Shown: in pieces, positions 21,170-30,495 of the stretch
Position numbering within the stretch: the first letter of the stretch is position 1
How the letters are laid out: the number at the start of each line of letters is the position of its first letter
Source of the DNA: Sva-07 sp963715825
GTDB lineage: Bacteria; Actinomycetota; Acidimicrobiia; Acidimicrobiales; Ilumatobacteraceae
Direction of reading: 5' to 3'
NCBI GenBank assembly: GCA_963715825.1
Contig: CAVQSI010000004.1
Location: 127,437 to 191,436 of the forward strand
Length of the DNA stretch: 64,000 nucleotides
Translations under genes and position numbers: made by a program
The notes under the pieces: model-generated
Database searches by the model: none
The model's input: the letters and a program-made list of their open reading frames with translations, nothing else
What the model was told of the DNA's origin: nothing

Positions 21170-22384
21170 TCACCGGTTGAGTACGACCGGGATGTTGCGA
21201 GGTCCGCGCACCTGACCATTCGCCCACGTCGTCGGCTTGCTGGTGTCGAGCGAGTAGTGCGGGAACGCCCGGAGCCACTCCTGGAACGCCACGGTGCATT
21301 CGAGCCGGGCGAGGTTCGAGCCGACGCAGCGGTGGATGCCCAGGCCGAACGCGACGTGGCGGTTGTTCAACCGGTCCATGTCGAACACGTCGGGGTTCTC
21401 GAAGGCTGCGGGGTCGTGGTTGGCAGCGGGGAACGTCAGCAGCATCTGGTCTCCCGGATGGACCGGACAACCGCTGATCTCGGTCTCGCCGATCACCTTG
21501 CGGGCCATCGTGACCGGCGCGTAGAAGCGCAACACTTCCTCGGTCGCGGTGTTCCAGAGCAGGTCGTCGTCGTCGACGGCGACGAGGCGCTCGACCTGAC
21601 CGGGGTGCTGCGCGAAGTGCCACAGCCCGGACCCGATCGCGCTCCACGTGGTGTCGATGCCGGCGATGATCAGCAGGTTGATGTAGCCGACCTTGAGATC
21701 CCAGTCCACTGCCTCACCGTCGATCTCGGCGTTGGCGACCATGGTCAACATGTCGTCTTGCGGGTTGGCGAGGCGGTCGTTGAGGAGGCCGTCGACGTAC
21801 TCCTTCATCTCACCGGCGACGGCGATGCGCACGTTGTTGTCGCGTGGCGCCAACTGGAAGTTGCGGTGGATCCAGTCGCGGAACAGGTCGGCGTCTTCCT
21901 CCGGGAGTCCCGTGAGTTTGCAGATGCCGTGCACGGGAATGTGCTGGGCGAACTGCGAGGCCGCATCGGCGGTGTCGGCGCCGTCGAGGTCGGCAACGAG
22001 CTTGCGGCAGAACTGGCGGAGGTCCGCTTCGAGCGGCGCCACGTTCTTGGGGCTGAATGCGGGGAGCAGCAGCCGCCGGTGACCGTGATGCTCGGGAGGG
22101 TCGGAGGTGATCGGCGGAGCCGGACGTCGTGGCGCGTCGGGCCGGCCGACGTTGACCCAGATCGACGAGAAGTTCTCGGTGTCGTTGGCGACCGCAGCGA
22201 CCGCCTCCATCGTGACCGGCATGAACGCTCGCCCGTAGCGTTCGGTGGTCGCAACAGGGCACTGCTCACGCACCGAGTTCCAGATGTCGATCGCGTTCTC
22301 GCCCCACTGGTCGTCGAGCCAGTCCCAGTCGGTCACCCAGTTCTCGACTGGTGGCAGCTCCACATGTTCGGCCCCGTACGCCAT
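21170..22384 (-). CDS. cytochrome P450
   Basis: A 404-residue bacterial P450. The I-helix IIAGIDTTWSA carries the A/G-x-D/E-T-T oxygen-activation motif, EEVLRFYAPV holds the ExxR salt bridge, and AFGLGIHRCVGSNLAR is the heme-thiolate loop with the proximal Cys. It needs ferredoxin and reductase partners, which are not in this window. ATG 22384 begins MAYGAEHVELPPV; a longer frame would run into the divergent acyl-CoA dehydrogenase start. Substrate unknown. The pairing with an acyl-CoA dehydrogenase suggests lipid or steroid/terpenoid degradation, by inference only. Confidence 0.93.
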   Translation of the reverse strand: MAYGAEHVELPPVENWVTDWDWLDDQWGENAIDIWNSVREQCPVATTERYGRAFMPVTMEAVAAVANDTENFSSIWVNVGRPDAPRRPAPPITSDPPEHHGHRRLLLPAFSPKNVAPLEADLRQFCRKLVADLDGADTADAASQFAQHIPVHGICKLTGLPEEDADLFRDWIHRNFQLAPRDNNVRIAVAGEMKEYVDGLLNDRLANPQDDMLTMVANAEIDGEAVDWDLKVGYINLLIIAGIDTTWSAIGSGLWHFAQHPGQVERLVAVDDDDLLWNTATEEVLRFYAPVTMARKVIGETEISGCPVHPGDQMLLTFPAANHDPAAFENPDVFDMDRLNNRHVAFGLGIHRCVGSNLARLECTVAFQEWLRAFPHYSLDTSKPTTWANGQVRGPRNIPVVLNR

Positions 22385-22463
22385 CGTTCTCCCCTTGGTC
22401 GTTCCCACCACGAAAGCTAGTCGTCGGACTGAGCCCGGATACGGTCGGCCGCGAGACTGTGGC

Positions 22464-23639
22464 ATGGACTTCCACCTCGACGAGGACCACCTCGCAATCG
22501 CCGCCGCCGTCGACCACGTGTGCGCCGACTTCGACGACACGTACTGGGCCGAGCGAGACGAACGCCACGAGTTCCCGTGGGCGTTCTACGCAGCGATGGC
22601 CGCGGGCGGCTGGCTCGGTGTCGCCATCCCGGAGGAGTACGGCGGCGGCGGGCGTGGCATCACCGAGTGCGCGATCGTTCTCAACCGAGTGGCCGCGTCG
22701 GGTGCGGCGATGAACGGGTCGTCCGCGTTGCACCTCACGATGTTCGGTCTCAATCCGGTGGTGAAGTTCGGCAGCGACCAGCTGAAGGAGACGTTCCTGC
22801 CGCGGGCGGCGGTTGGCGATCTGCACATCGCGTTCGGGGTCACCGAACCCGACGCGGGGACCGATACGTCGCGCATCACCACCCGAGCCGTCGACGACGG
22901 GCACGGCGGTTTCGTCGTGCGGGGCCGCAAGATCTGGACGTCGAAGGCGCTCGAGTCGGAGGTGTGTCTGCTGCTCGCCCGCACCGACGACGTCGACCCG
23001 GAGGATCCCCGGCGACGCTTCGACGGGCTGAGCCTGTTCGTCGTCGACCTCGACCCCGAGTACTGCGACATCGCGCCGATTCCGAAGCTCGGTCGAAACG
23101 CGGTCGCATCGTGCGAGGTCGCCTACGACGACCTTCCCGTGGAGGGATGGCGGTTGGTCGGCGAGCGTGGTCGTGGGTTCCAGCAGATCCTCCACGGGCT
23201 GAACCCCGAGCGCGTCCTGCTCGCGGCGATGGCGTGCGGCATCGGCGAGGCCGCGCTCCGGCGAGCCGTCGGCTACGCGAAGGAGCGGATCGTCTTCGAT
23301 CGTCCGATCGGGGCGAACCAGGCGATTGCCCACCCCTTGGCCAAGGCACACATGGATCTCGCCGCCGCCGGGCTGATGTGGCGCGAAGCGGCGTGGCGCT
23401 ACGACCAGGGCCTCGACTGTGGCGAGCACGCCAACACCGCCAAGTACCTGGCAGCCGAGGCGAGCTTCTTCGCCGCTGACCAGGCGCTGCAGACCCACGG
23501 CGGCCTCGGCTACGCGTCCGAGTACCACGTCGAGCGGTACTGGCGCGAAGCGCGCCTGCAGCGACTGGCGCCGGTCAGCCAGGAGATGACCTGCAACTAC
23601 ATTGCCCAGCAGGTGCTCGGGCTGCCGCGGTCGTACTGA
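22464..23639 (+). CDS. acyl-CoA dehydrogenase
   Basis: A 391-residue flavoenzyme with the full ACAD fold: IPEEYGGGGRGI, the FAD motif FGVTEPDAGTDTSRITTRA, GRKIWTSKA and LQTHGGLGYASEYHVER. The MCAD-type catalytic Glu near the C-terminus (EGT motif) is absent (LAPVSQEM). GLNPERVLLAA (Glu 249) has Glu where isovaleryl- and long-chain ACADs place their base, so the enzyme is probably active with a branched or bulky acyl-CoA. It is divergent from the P450 with about 80 bases between starts, which suggests shared control by the neighbouring TetR. Confidence 0.92.
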   Translation: MDFHLDEDHLAIAAAVDHVCADFDDTYWAERDERHEFPWAFYAAMAAGGWLGVAIPEEYGGGGRGITECAIVLNRVAASGAAMNGSSALHLTMFGLNPVVKFGSDQLKETFLPRAAVGDLHIAFGVTEPDAGTDTSRITTRAVDDGHGGFVVRGRKIWTSKALESEVCLLLARTDDVDPEDPRRRFDGLSLFVVDLDPEYCDIAPIPKLGRNAVASCEVAYDDLPVEGWRLVGERGRGFQQILHGLNPERVLLAAMACGIGEAALRRAVGYAKERIVFDRPIGANQAIAHPLAKAHMDLAAAGLMWREAAWRYDQGLDCGEHANTAKYLAAEASFFAADQALQTHGGLGYASEYHVERYWREARLQRLAPVSQEMTCNYIAQQVLGLPRSY

Positions 23640-23657
23640 GTCTGCGGCCGGCCGAGC

Positions 23658-24296
23658 TCAGCCGTCGCGCCAGGAGTCGTCGACGGGTGGGACGTCGGTG
23701 ACGTGGATCTCGTGGCCCAGTTCGGCGCCGACGAGCTGCAGGCGATCGCCGCTCCAGAAGGTGCCGGGGTCGTACCAGTTCGATGGTCGCTCGGTGCCGA
23801 GCAGACCCATGCGTTCGTAGGTGACCGCAACGAGCTCGGCGCAGTACACGTCGGTGAGCGACACCTGCCGGCGAACGCGACCAGCGAGCCAGTGTCGGGC
23901 GAGTGTCTTCGTGCTCGGGAAGCCGCGCCCGCTGTACTCGGCCACGACGGACAACGCTGCGTTCTCCATCTCGTCGCTCACGTCGATGTCGATCTGACGG
24001 AACCATGGCTGCTGGCCGTAGCGGTTCGTCCAGACGCTCACGGCACGATCGAGTCGGTGCAGCTGCGCGCCACGATCGCGTTCGCCTGTCCACACGTTCG
24101 GCATGCTCGCTCCCAGCTCGGCGTGCCAGATCAACGGCGGCAGGTCGTCGATGGCCAGCACCATGCCGACGTGGTTGACCGGGCTGTTGGTGAACAGTCG
24201 GATCGCACGATCGGCGACCGATCGCCCGCGGAAGAGCCACACGTCGCCGGTCGCAGCAACGTCGATCGCATCACGCAACGTCACCGAGGCAGCCAT
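23658..24296 (-). CDS. permuted papain-fold (NlpC/P60-like, YiiX/DUF830 type) protein
   Basis: A 212-residue protein. GDVWLFRGRSVADRAIRLFTNSPVNHVGMVLAID places a His in NHVGMV early, and SLTDVYCAELVAVTYERMGLL places a Cys in YCAELV later. This reversed His-then-Cys order is characteristic of circularly permuted NlpC/P60 enzymes of the YiiX type. They act as cysteine hydrolases or acyltransferases, often on lipid or peptide amide bonds. No signal peptide is visible, so it is probably cytoplasmic or membrane-associated. It is convergent with the acyl-CoA dehydrogenase, 18 bases apart, and divergent from the small membrane protein. Confidence 0.7.
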   Translation of the reverse strand: MAASVTLRDAIDVAATGDVWLFRGRSVADRAIRLFTNSPVNHVGMVLAIDDLPPLIWHAELGASMPNVWTGERDRGAQLHRLDRAVSVWTNRYGQQPWFRQIDIDVSDEMENAALSVVAEYSGRGFPSTKTLARHWLAGRVRRQVSLTDVYCAELVAVTYERMGLLGTERPSNWYDPGTFWSGDRLQLVGAELGHEIHVTDVPPVDDSWRDG

Positions 24297-24311
24297 CGGG
24301 CCCTAACGTAG

Positions 24312-24512
24312 GTGGTCGTGAGGTGGGCCAAGCTCCTCGGTGTCGCCGGCGTCGTCGCCGTGCTCGGCGCCACCGGTGTGGCCGTGTACCGCCAACGCCA
24401 ACGGCGCACCTGGGCCGAGCTGCCGCCCGACGAGCTCCGGTCACGGTTGCATGCCCGTCTGGAAGCGTCGCGTTCGGCCACCTCTGCGGCACGCACCTCG
24501 GTCACGCGCTGA
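24312..24512 (+). CDS. small single-pass membrane protein
   Basis: A 66-residue protein: one N-terminal transmembrane helix (AKLLGVAGVVAVLGATGVAVYR), a basic stop-transfer stretch (RQRQRR) and a short amphipathic tail beginning TWAELPPDELRSRLHARL. No function is known to me. Starts are GTG 24312 or GTG 24318. A TAACGT box at 24304-24309 would place the transcription start within 1-2 bases of 24318, favouring a leaderless message from that codon. Confidence 0.55.
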   Translation: MVVRWAKLLGVAGVVAVLGATGVAVYRQRQRRTWAELPPDELRSRLHARLEASRSATSAARTSVTR

Positions 24513-24533
24513 CATCGCAGGCCGGCGGCGTGC

Positions 24534-25604
24534 TCATCCCGGCGCGCTGTTGTGTCCGGCCAGGTCGGCGATGGCGACGATGGCGGCGGCCCGGCTGTCG
24601 ACGTGGAGCGACAGGAACACTGCTTCCAGGTGCTTCTTGACCGTGCCCTCCGAGATGCCCAACGAACGGGCGAGCTGCGAGTTGCTGCCGCCGCTCCGGA
24701 CGAGTTCGAGCGCAACGTCGGTCTGGCGCGGCGTGAGGCCCAGGTCGATCAAGGCCGTCGCCTCGGAGTTCTCGTCGCCGAGCCGACGAACGAGCAGCAC
24801 GGTCGGGCCCACCGGGACGGGGTGAATGACGCATCGCCAACGGCTCGTCGCGATCGTCACGTCGCACGTGGTCGAGTCGTTCGTCATCGTGCGAGCCGTC
24901 GGCAACAGGTCCACGACCGTGCTCGGGAGTCGGCCGTCGACGGCGAACTCTGCGACGGCGGACTGCGACGATGAGGTGTCGACGGTGCCGTCGGCGCGGA
25001 CGGTCATGACGCTCCAGCCGCCGTCTCGGTCGACCTCGTCGGCGACGGCCTGATTGCGTTCGAGGTCGAACATGTGACGGTGGTGCATCGCCAGATACGG
25101 CGCGATCGCGTTCAGTACCGCCACATCGCGATCGCTGAACTCGCCCTCCTCGGGGCTGCGGTTGAGGGCGTAGCCGACGATGGTGTCGGGCGGCGCCGGC
25201 AGCTGGATCACCATCTGGTAGCGGAGCCCGAAGGGCACGAAGAACTCGTTGTAGAACTCGGTGTCGGTGAAACTGGCGCCTGCGGGAACATCACAGAACC
25301 GGATCGCGCCGTTCGTCGGCTGGATCAGCGCGGCGCTGATGAGCGGGTGTTGCGTTCCTGCCAGGCGGTCGTACACCGGCTTCAGTTGTGCGGCGAGTTC
25401 TTCGTTGTCGGGCGGGACGATGACGTAGCGGAAGTCGCCGGCCGCCATCGTCATGTCGTTGAACGATGCGCTGGTGCAGTCGATCAGCGATCGCACGAGC
25501 TCCAACGTCGCTTCGATTCCGGGAGCGGGGTGCGACGCGATGACCGTGGCTGCATCGAGCACGGCTCGGACGTCGGCATCGTCGAGCACGGAGTCCATGC
25601 CCAA
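24534..25604 (-). CDS. LuxR-type transcriptional regulator
   Basis: A 356-residue protein with a C-terminal HTH of LuxR type: LTPRQTDVALELVRSGGSNSQLARSLGISEGTVKKHLEAVFLSL (about 290-333). The N-terminal 250 residues look like a GAF/PAS-like sensor without a recognisable ligand motif or receiver Asp. ATGs at 25604 and 25598 are both possible. Downstream, the convergent small membrane gene ends 21 bases away. The regulated genes cannot be inferred from context. Confidence 0.85.
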   Translation of the reverse strand: MGMDSVLDDADVRAVLDAATVIASHPAPGIEATLELVRSLIDCTSASFNDMTMAAGDFRYVIVPPDNEELAAQLKPVYDRLAGTQHPLISAALIQPTNGAIRFCDVPAGASFTDTEFYNEFFVPFGLRYQMVIQLPAPPDTIVGYALNRSPEEGEFSDRDVAVLNAIAPYLAMHHRHMFDLERNQAVADEVDRDGGWSVMTVRADGTVDTSSSQSAVAEFAVDGRLPSTVVDLLPTARTMTNDSTTCDVTIATSRWRCVIHPVPVGPTVLLVRRLGDENSEATALIDLGLTPRQTDVALELVRSGGSNSQLARSLGISEGTVKKHLEAVFLSLHVDSRAAAIVAIADLAGHNSAPG

Positions 25605-25890
25605 CGGTACCGCCTACGTCGAATGACGTAGTGCTCGCAGTGGGCCGAACGAGACGGGAACGGTCGATGATTGACGCTCTGTTGCCGCTGCTGCTCGCCG
25701 CCCTGCTCCCGCTTGTCAGCATTCAGCATGCGTCGACTCGCCAAGCCGACACGTCGCGCTGCGCCGCGGTGGTCGGTAGGTCCGCAGCAACTCCGCGTGA
25801 TCCGGTTGGGGGTGTGGAGCAGTCCGCCGTTCGTGACGCTCGGTGCGCTGTCGTTCGACGGCAGCGGAGCCGATGTTGGAGACTGCGGTC

Positions 25891-26742
25891 ATGTCCGACG
25901 GCGGCGTGCAGGTCGAGGGGGTCACCTACATCGTCGACCCGGCCGATCCGCGTGTCGACGACTACCGGCAGTTGAACAGCCTTGCGGTGCGCGCCGAGAT
26001 GGAAGGCGCCGAGTTCTTCATGGGCGAGGGGTATGTCCCGATCGATCGGATGCTCGACTCCGGGCATCGGATGCGATCGGTGCTGCTGCATCCGAAGCGC
26101 CTCAAGCGGTTCATCCCGACGATGGCTCGCCCCGAACTGGCCGGTGTGCCGGTGTACGTGGCCGAGCAGGAGGTCATTGCCGAGATCGTGGGCTTCGACA
26201 TGTATCGCAGCGTGCTCGCCGCCGGGTTCCGGGCGCCGATGCCGACCGTTGGTGATCTGGCTCGATCGTGTCGGCGGCTCGTGGTGCTCGAAGCGTTGAA
26301 CGACGATCAGAACATCGGTGCCATCGCCCGCACCGCACGCGCCTTCGGGGTCGACGGCATCGTGATCAGCCCGACCTGCAACGACCCGTACCAGCGCCGC
26401 ACCGTACGGGTCAGCATGGGCGAGATCCTGCACATGCCGGTGGCGCGCGCCGCAGCCGACGACTGGCCGGGTGCGATGGAGACCTTGCACGCCCACGGCT
26501 TCGTGACCTGGGCGATGACGCCTGATGTCGACGCCGTCGATCTCTGGGACGTGGCCGTTCCCGACAAGTTGGCGATCGTGCTCGGCGCCGAGGGCCACGG
26601 TCTCGAAGCGGCCACGAAGGACGCAGCCACGCTCAGGGTTCGCATCCCGATCTCGCCGGACGTCGACTCACTGAACGTCGGCCACGCAGCGGCGGTGACG
26701 TTCGCCGCAGTAGGTCGATCGAGAGCACCCCGAGCGATCTGA
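25891..26742 (+). CDS. TrmH/SpoU-family RNA 2'-O-methyltransferase
   Basis: A protein of about 283 residues. The C-terminal SPOUT domain has motif 1 LEALNDDQNIGAIARTARAFGVDGI, motif 2 AIVLGAEGHGLE and motif 3 IPISPDVDSLNVGHAAAV, the trefoil-knot SAM-binding set. The N-terminal 110 residues resemble the substrate-binding L30e-like domain of rRNA methyltransferases. It should methylate a ribose in rRNA or tRNA; the exact site is unclear. ATG 25891 follows GGAG with 9-base spacing; ATG 25873 is the alternative. The 286 bases upstream hold no convincing gene. Confidence 0.88.
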   Translation: MSDGGVQVEGVTYIVDPADPRVDDYRQLNSLAVRAEMEGAEFFMGEGYVPIDRMLDSGHRMRSVLLHPKRLKRFIPTMARPELAGVPVYVAEQEVIAEIVGFDMYRSVLAAGFRAPMPTVGDLARSCRRLVVLEALNDDQNIGAIARTARAFGVDGIVISPTCNDPYQRRTVRVSMGEILHMPVARAAADDWPGAMETLHAHGFVTWAMTPDVDAVDLWDVAVPDKLAIVLGAEGHGLEAATKDAATLRVRIPISPDVDSLNVGHAAAVTFAAVGRSRAPRAI

Positions 26743-26755
26743 GGGTTGTGGCGAG

Positions 26756-27193
26756 CTACCGGTCGAGGAACTCTGCGAGGCCGGCTTCAGCGATCGCGAC
26801 GACGCTCGGGAAGGTCGTCGCGAGTCGGGCCTCGCTCATCGACGGAAGGTCCCTCAACAGGACGAGTTCGGCGCGGTAGGTGACGCGACATCCGCTGTCC
26901 GAGGCGACGAAGGTCAACGTGTCCTCGGCCCGGAAGTCCGGGTTGGTGCCGACCATGGTGAAGCCTCGATCGGCGTCGACGGCCGTGAGTTCGTAGATGA
27001 CGGTCGTCGGTTCGCCGTCGAATCCTGTGACGGCGACCTCGTAGCGTGCACCGACAGCGGCCGGGGTGCCGTCGATCAGGTGCGACGAACGAATCCCCCG
27101 ATCCCACTCCGGGACACGCGAGAGGTCGATCACCCGGGCGAACGCCTCGTGCGGTGAGAGCCTGGATTCGATGAGGAACGTCTCGGTGGCCAT
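26756..27193 (-). CDS. SRPBCC (START-like) family protein
   Basis: A 145-residue protein with the polyketide cyclase/START-like pattern: FLIESRLSPHEAFARVIDLSRVPEWDRGI at the start, a beta-rich middle (VGARYEVAVTGFDGEPTTVIYELTAVD) and a long C-terminal helix. Such proteins bind small hydrophobic ligands in a helix-grip fold. The ligand is unknown. It is convergent with the RNA methyltransferase and lies 30 bases downstream of the molybdopterin enzyme gene on the same strand. Confidence 0.8.
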   Translation of the reverse strand: MATETFLIESRLSPHEAFARVIDLSRVPEWDRGIRSSHLIDGTPAAVGARYEVAVTGFDGEPTTVIYELTAVDADRGFTMVGTNPDFRAEDTLTFVASDSGCRVTYRAELVLLRDLPSMSEARLATTFPSVVAIAEAGLAEFLDR

Positions 27194-27223
27194 CTCGATA
27201 CCGGAGCAGATCGCACGAACCCG

Positions 27224-29474
27224 TCAGGCGGCGGTGACGTCGACCGGAATGCCGTTGAGGATGGCGTTGCCCGACAGGTCGTCGAGCGCTGCGTCGTCGG
27301 TGAGCCGATTCGAGTTGACGCCCGGCTTGGTCTTGGCGGTGTGCATCTCGATGCCGTCTTCGTCGTAGCCCCAGCCGTGCGGCAGACACACCACACCGGG
27401 CATCACCTCGTCGGTGATCTCGACGGGAGCAACCACCGTGCCGACCCGCGACTGCACGGTCGCCGATGCCCCGTCGGTCAAGCCGAGTCGGGCGGCGTCG
27501 TCAGGGTGCACCTGCAGCGTGCAGTCGGTCTTGCCCTTGATCAGGATGTTCAGGTTGTGCATCCACGAGTTGACCGTCTTGAGGTGACGGCGACCGATCA
27601 ACACGAGCTGGCCGTCGGCCCGGACGAGGTCGTCGAAGTGGGTCCCGAAGCGCTCCATGTCGTCGACGATCGGCTGCGGGGCGAGCTCGACCGTTCCCGA
27701 CACCGTCTTGATCGCATCGGGGAACCGGGGCACGAGCGGTCCGAAGTCGGCGCCGCTCGGATGCTCGTCGATCAACGTGCGCAGCGTGAGTCCATCCGGG
27801 TTCGCACCGAACCCGTCGCCGTGCTGGCCGACCCGGAGACGGAAGTCGATGATCTGCTCGGACCACTCCCACTGCGACAGTGCGTCGAGGATCTCGGCCT
27901 TGTCGCGACCGCGGATCGGCGACGAGTGGCGCCCCAGTTCGGCCTCGACCATCTGCTCCATCATCGCGTCGTGCACCACCACCGGGTCGGTGTCGACGGG
28001 CTGGCCCTGGATCACGAGCGCCAGCCGGCACAGGATCTGCTCCTCGCTCGGCGAGTCCGTCTCGAACACCGCCGGCGAGTACTTGGCGATCGAGCGGATC
28101 ATGTTGGCCTCGAACGCGAAGTCGTAGTGGCTGCGCTCGAGTGCCGACGTCGGCGGCAGGATCACGTGCGCGTGACGCGCCGTGGCAGTCACGTACGGGT
28201 CGACGACGACCAGCAGGTCGAGCTGCTGCAACGCGTCGTCGATGCGATCGGTGTTCGGGAACGACCGGACCGGGTTGCACGCCAACACGAACAGCCCCCT
28301 GATCGCGCCGGGCCCGGGCGTGGTGATCTCCTCGGCCAACGTGGCCGCGGGGAGTTCCCCCTTCGCCTCGGGGCGACCGGATGCTCGCCCCTGCCACCGT
28401 CCGAGCTGGAAGCCGCGGCCGCCCGGCGTGGACGGCGCCATGTTCTGCGTCGGTGCGCAGTTGAACATGACACCGCCCGGCTCGTCGAGGTTGCCGGTGA
28501 GCACGTTGAGCACGTCGGTGGCCCAGCTGGCGACCGTGCCGAACTCGACGGTGTGCGCACCCATCCGTCCGTACACGGCAGCGGTCGGAGCTGCTGCGAG
28601 TTCGCGGGCGATCCGGCGGGTGGTCTCGGCCGTGATGCCGCACTGCTCGGCGACCGCCTCGGGGGTGTAGCGAGCGGTCATCGCACGCACCTCGTCGACG
28701 CCGCTCACGTGCGGTTCGAGACGGCCGATGTCGACGAGGTCCTCGTCGAACAGCGTGTTGATCAGCGCCATCAGCCAGTACGCAGTCGGTGCCCGGCACG
28801 ATCGCGAGGTGCTCGGTCGCGTTCTCCGCCGTCTTGGTGCGGCGCGGATCGACCACCACGAACGTGCCACGTGCACGGATCGCTTCGAGCCGGCCCGGCA
28901 TGTCGGGTGCGGTCAGCAGGCTGCCGTTCGACACGTACGGGTTGGCGCCGAGCATCAGCAGGTAGTCGGTGCGGTCGAGGTCGGGCAGCGGGAACATGTC
29001 GGGCCGTCCCCACATCAGCCCGGCGCTGACGTGCTTGGGCATCTGATCGACGGTCGACGCCGAGAAGATGTTCGTGCTGCCGACTGCGGTGAGCACCGGG
29101 CGGCCGTAGAGCAGCCCGCCGAGGTTGTGGGTGTTGGGGTTGCCCAGCACGGTGCCGAGAGCTTGACGGCCGTGCGCCTCGACGATCGGGGCGAGACGGC
29201 GGGCGATCTCGGCGAATGCCTCGTCCCAGGTGGCGTCCTTCCAGCCGTCCTCGGTGCGGATACGCGGCGAGGTGAGGCGATCGGGATCCTCGTGCAGCTG
29301 CTTGAGCGTCGATCCCTTCGGGCAGATGAAGCCCTTCGAGTAGGGGTCGTTCATGTCGCCCCGGATGCGCACCACCTGCTCACCCTTGGTGGTGATCTCG
29401 AGTCCGCAGCACGCTTCGCAGAGCGGGCAGGAGCGGTGGTGTGTCACGGTGTCGCCAACATCCTCGGTTCCCAT
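27224..29474 (-). pseudogene. molybdopterin oxidoreductase (formate dehydrogenase/nitrate reductase-like), split by a frameshift
   Basis: The N-terminal frame (29474 to about 28787) has the 4Fe-4S motif CPLCEACCG...FICPKG and typical Mo-bisMGD domains through LAIVPGTD. The continuation AYWLMALINTLFDED to the C-terminus is in another frame (to 27224) and includes LVVVDPYVTATARHAHVILPPTSALE and HLKTVNSWMHNL with the C-terminal MGD-binding fold. One extra base around 28783-28789 breaks GTD|AYWLMALI. Corrected, it gives about 749 residues, normal for assimilatory-type enzymes. No Sec or beta/gamma subunit gene is adjacent, so its electron partner is unknown. There are no internal stops in either frame, so the break is recent or a sequence error. 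Confidence 0.85.
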
Positions 29475-29603
29475 CGCACGACCGTACGCGACCGTGCGTC
29501 GCGAACCGTCAGCGCACGTTCGACGACCTCGCTGCCGTTCCCCAGTCTGTGCTCACAACGCAGCTCGGAGGTCTCGGTGTCGGAGGCCGGCAGCGGATCC
29601 TGA

Positions 29604-29840
29604 GCGGTCGATGGGTGGTCGATGGGTGGTCGATGGGTGGTCTGCTCCACCGCACTGGCCGGCGGCCTCGAGTCGCTTGGTGACTCGTTCGTGCGTCCGT
29701 CGGGTTCCAATGTGGTTGTCGAGACTCCCTTGATCTTCGAAGGCGCCGACTTCGTTGGCCGCATCGCGTTCAACCGACGCAACAAGATCACCGGCATGCT
29801 CATCCTTCGGCCCGAAGACGTACCATCCGCGCCGTTCTGA
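29604..29840 (+). pseudogene. possible 3' remnant of a DUF3887-like gene
   Basis: The frame open from 29604 encodes VVVETPLIFEGADFVGRIAF and then NRRNKITGMLILRPEDVP before a TGA at 29838. The pattern (PL-F--G---G-I-F----KI-G--I) resembles the beta-hairpin end of DUF3887 domains often attached to alpha/beta hydrolases. Nothing recognisable precedes it, and its 5' end runs into the 11-base tandem repeat. Apart from this and the repeat, the 29475-29894 gap holds nothing I can identify. Confidence 0.3.
29606..29642. repeat. 11-base tandem repeat, 3.4 copies
   Basis: The unit GGTCGATGGGT occurs at 29606, 29617 and 29628, followed by GGTC. The period of 11 bases shifts the reading frame with each copy. 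It sits at the 5' edge of a coding remnant in the gap after the molybdopterin gene. Confidence 0.85.
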
Positions 29841-29894
29841 CGTCATCCCGCCAGGCCCACCGGACCGGCTTGCCCCGGAACGCTCCCCATGATC

Positions 29895-30479
29895 TCATCG
29901 GCGATCGGCTCGATACGAGGCCATGTACACGCCGGAGTCGAACGAGCGTGTCGACTCGAGTGTGAAGGGCTGACTCGTCGCGTCACCAGGTTCGAAGAGT
30001 GGGATTCCGGTTCCGAGCAGCACAGGGTTGACCTTGAGGACGAGTCGGTCGATCTCGTCGCGGAGCGCGTTTGCGAGTGCGCCGCCTCCACAGAGCCAGA
30101 TGCCTTTCGTGGACGACTCTGCCTTCAGTTCCCGCACCAGTTCGGTCGGATCGTCGGCGACGAGGTGGACGTCGCCGCCGACGTCGCTCGTCGGGCGGGT
30201 GCGGCTGAAGACGTACTGGCGTAGGTGTGGGTAGGGGTCGTCGATGCCGTGCGGCAGCCCCACCGCGAAGGTGTTCCACCCCATCACCACGGTGTCGTAG
30301 GTGTCGTTGGCGGCGTCGATGCCGATCGCTGACAGGACGTGACCGGGCAGGGTCTCTGGAACGTCTTCGATGAGGGCGTCGATGTGGTCGCCGGTCTGCG
30401 CAAACGCCTCGAACGATCCGTCCGCGGCGGCGATGTAGCCATCGATGCTGACAGCGACGTGGTAGGTGAGCGAGCGCAT
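29895..30479 (-). CDS. dihydrofolate reductase-family (RibD C-terminal-like) protein
   Basis: A 194-residue protein of the YyaP/YwjB type: LTYHVAVSIDGYIAAADGSFEAF at the N-terminus, YDTVVMGWNTFAVG, and KGIWLCGGGALANALRDEIDRLVLKVNPVLLGTGIPLF, the NADPH-binding glycine motif and C-terminal strand pair. The fold is that of bacterial DHFR and the RibD reductase, but the substrate is not known. ATG 30479 has an AAGGAG site 5 bases upstream. It is divergent from a TetR gene, and a double palindromic operator lies between them, so it is probably the regulated target. Confidence 0.88.
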   Translation of the reverse strand: MRSLTYHVAVSIDGYIAAADGSFEAFAQTGDHIDALIEDVPETLPGHVLSAIGIDAANDTYDTVVMGWNTFAVGLPHGIDDPYPHLRQYVFSRTRPTSDVGGDVHLVADDPTELVRELKAESSTKGIWLCGGGALANALRDEIDRLVLKVNPVLLGTGIPLFEPGDATSQPFTLESTRSFDSGVYMASYRADRR

Positions 30480-30495
30480 GCAATCTCCTTCATGT

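Noticed and set aside
25605..25890. Possible short membrane peptide upstream of the SpoU gene (ALLPLLLAALLPLVSI)
   Set aside because: The hydrophobic run is short, the rest of the frame is not coding-like and no start context is convincing.
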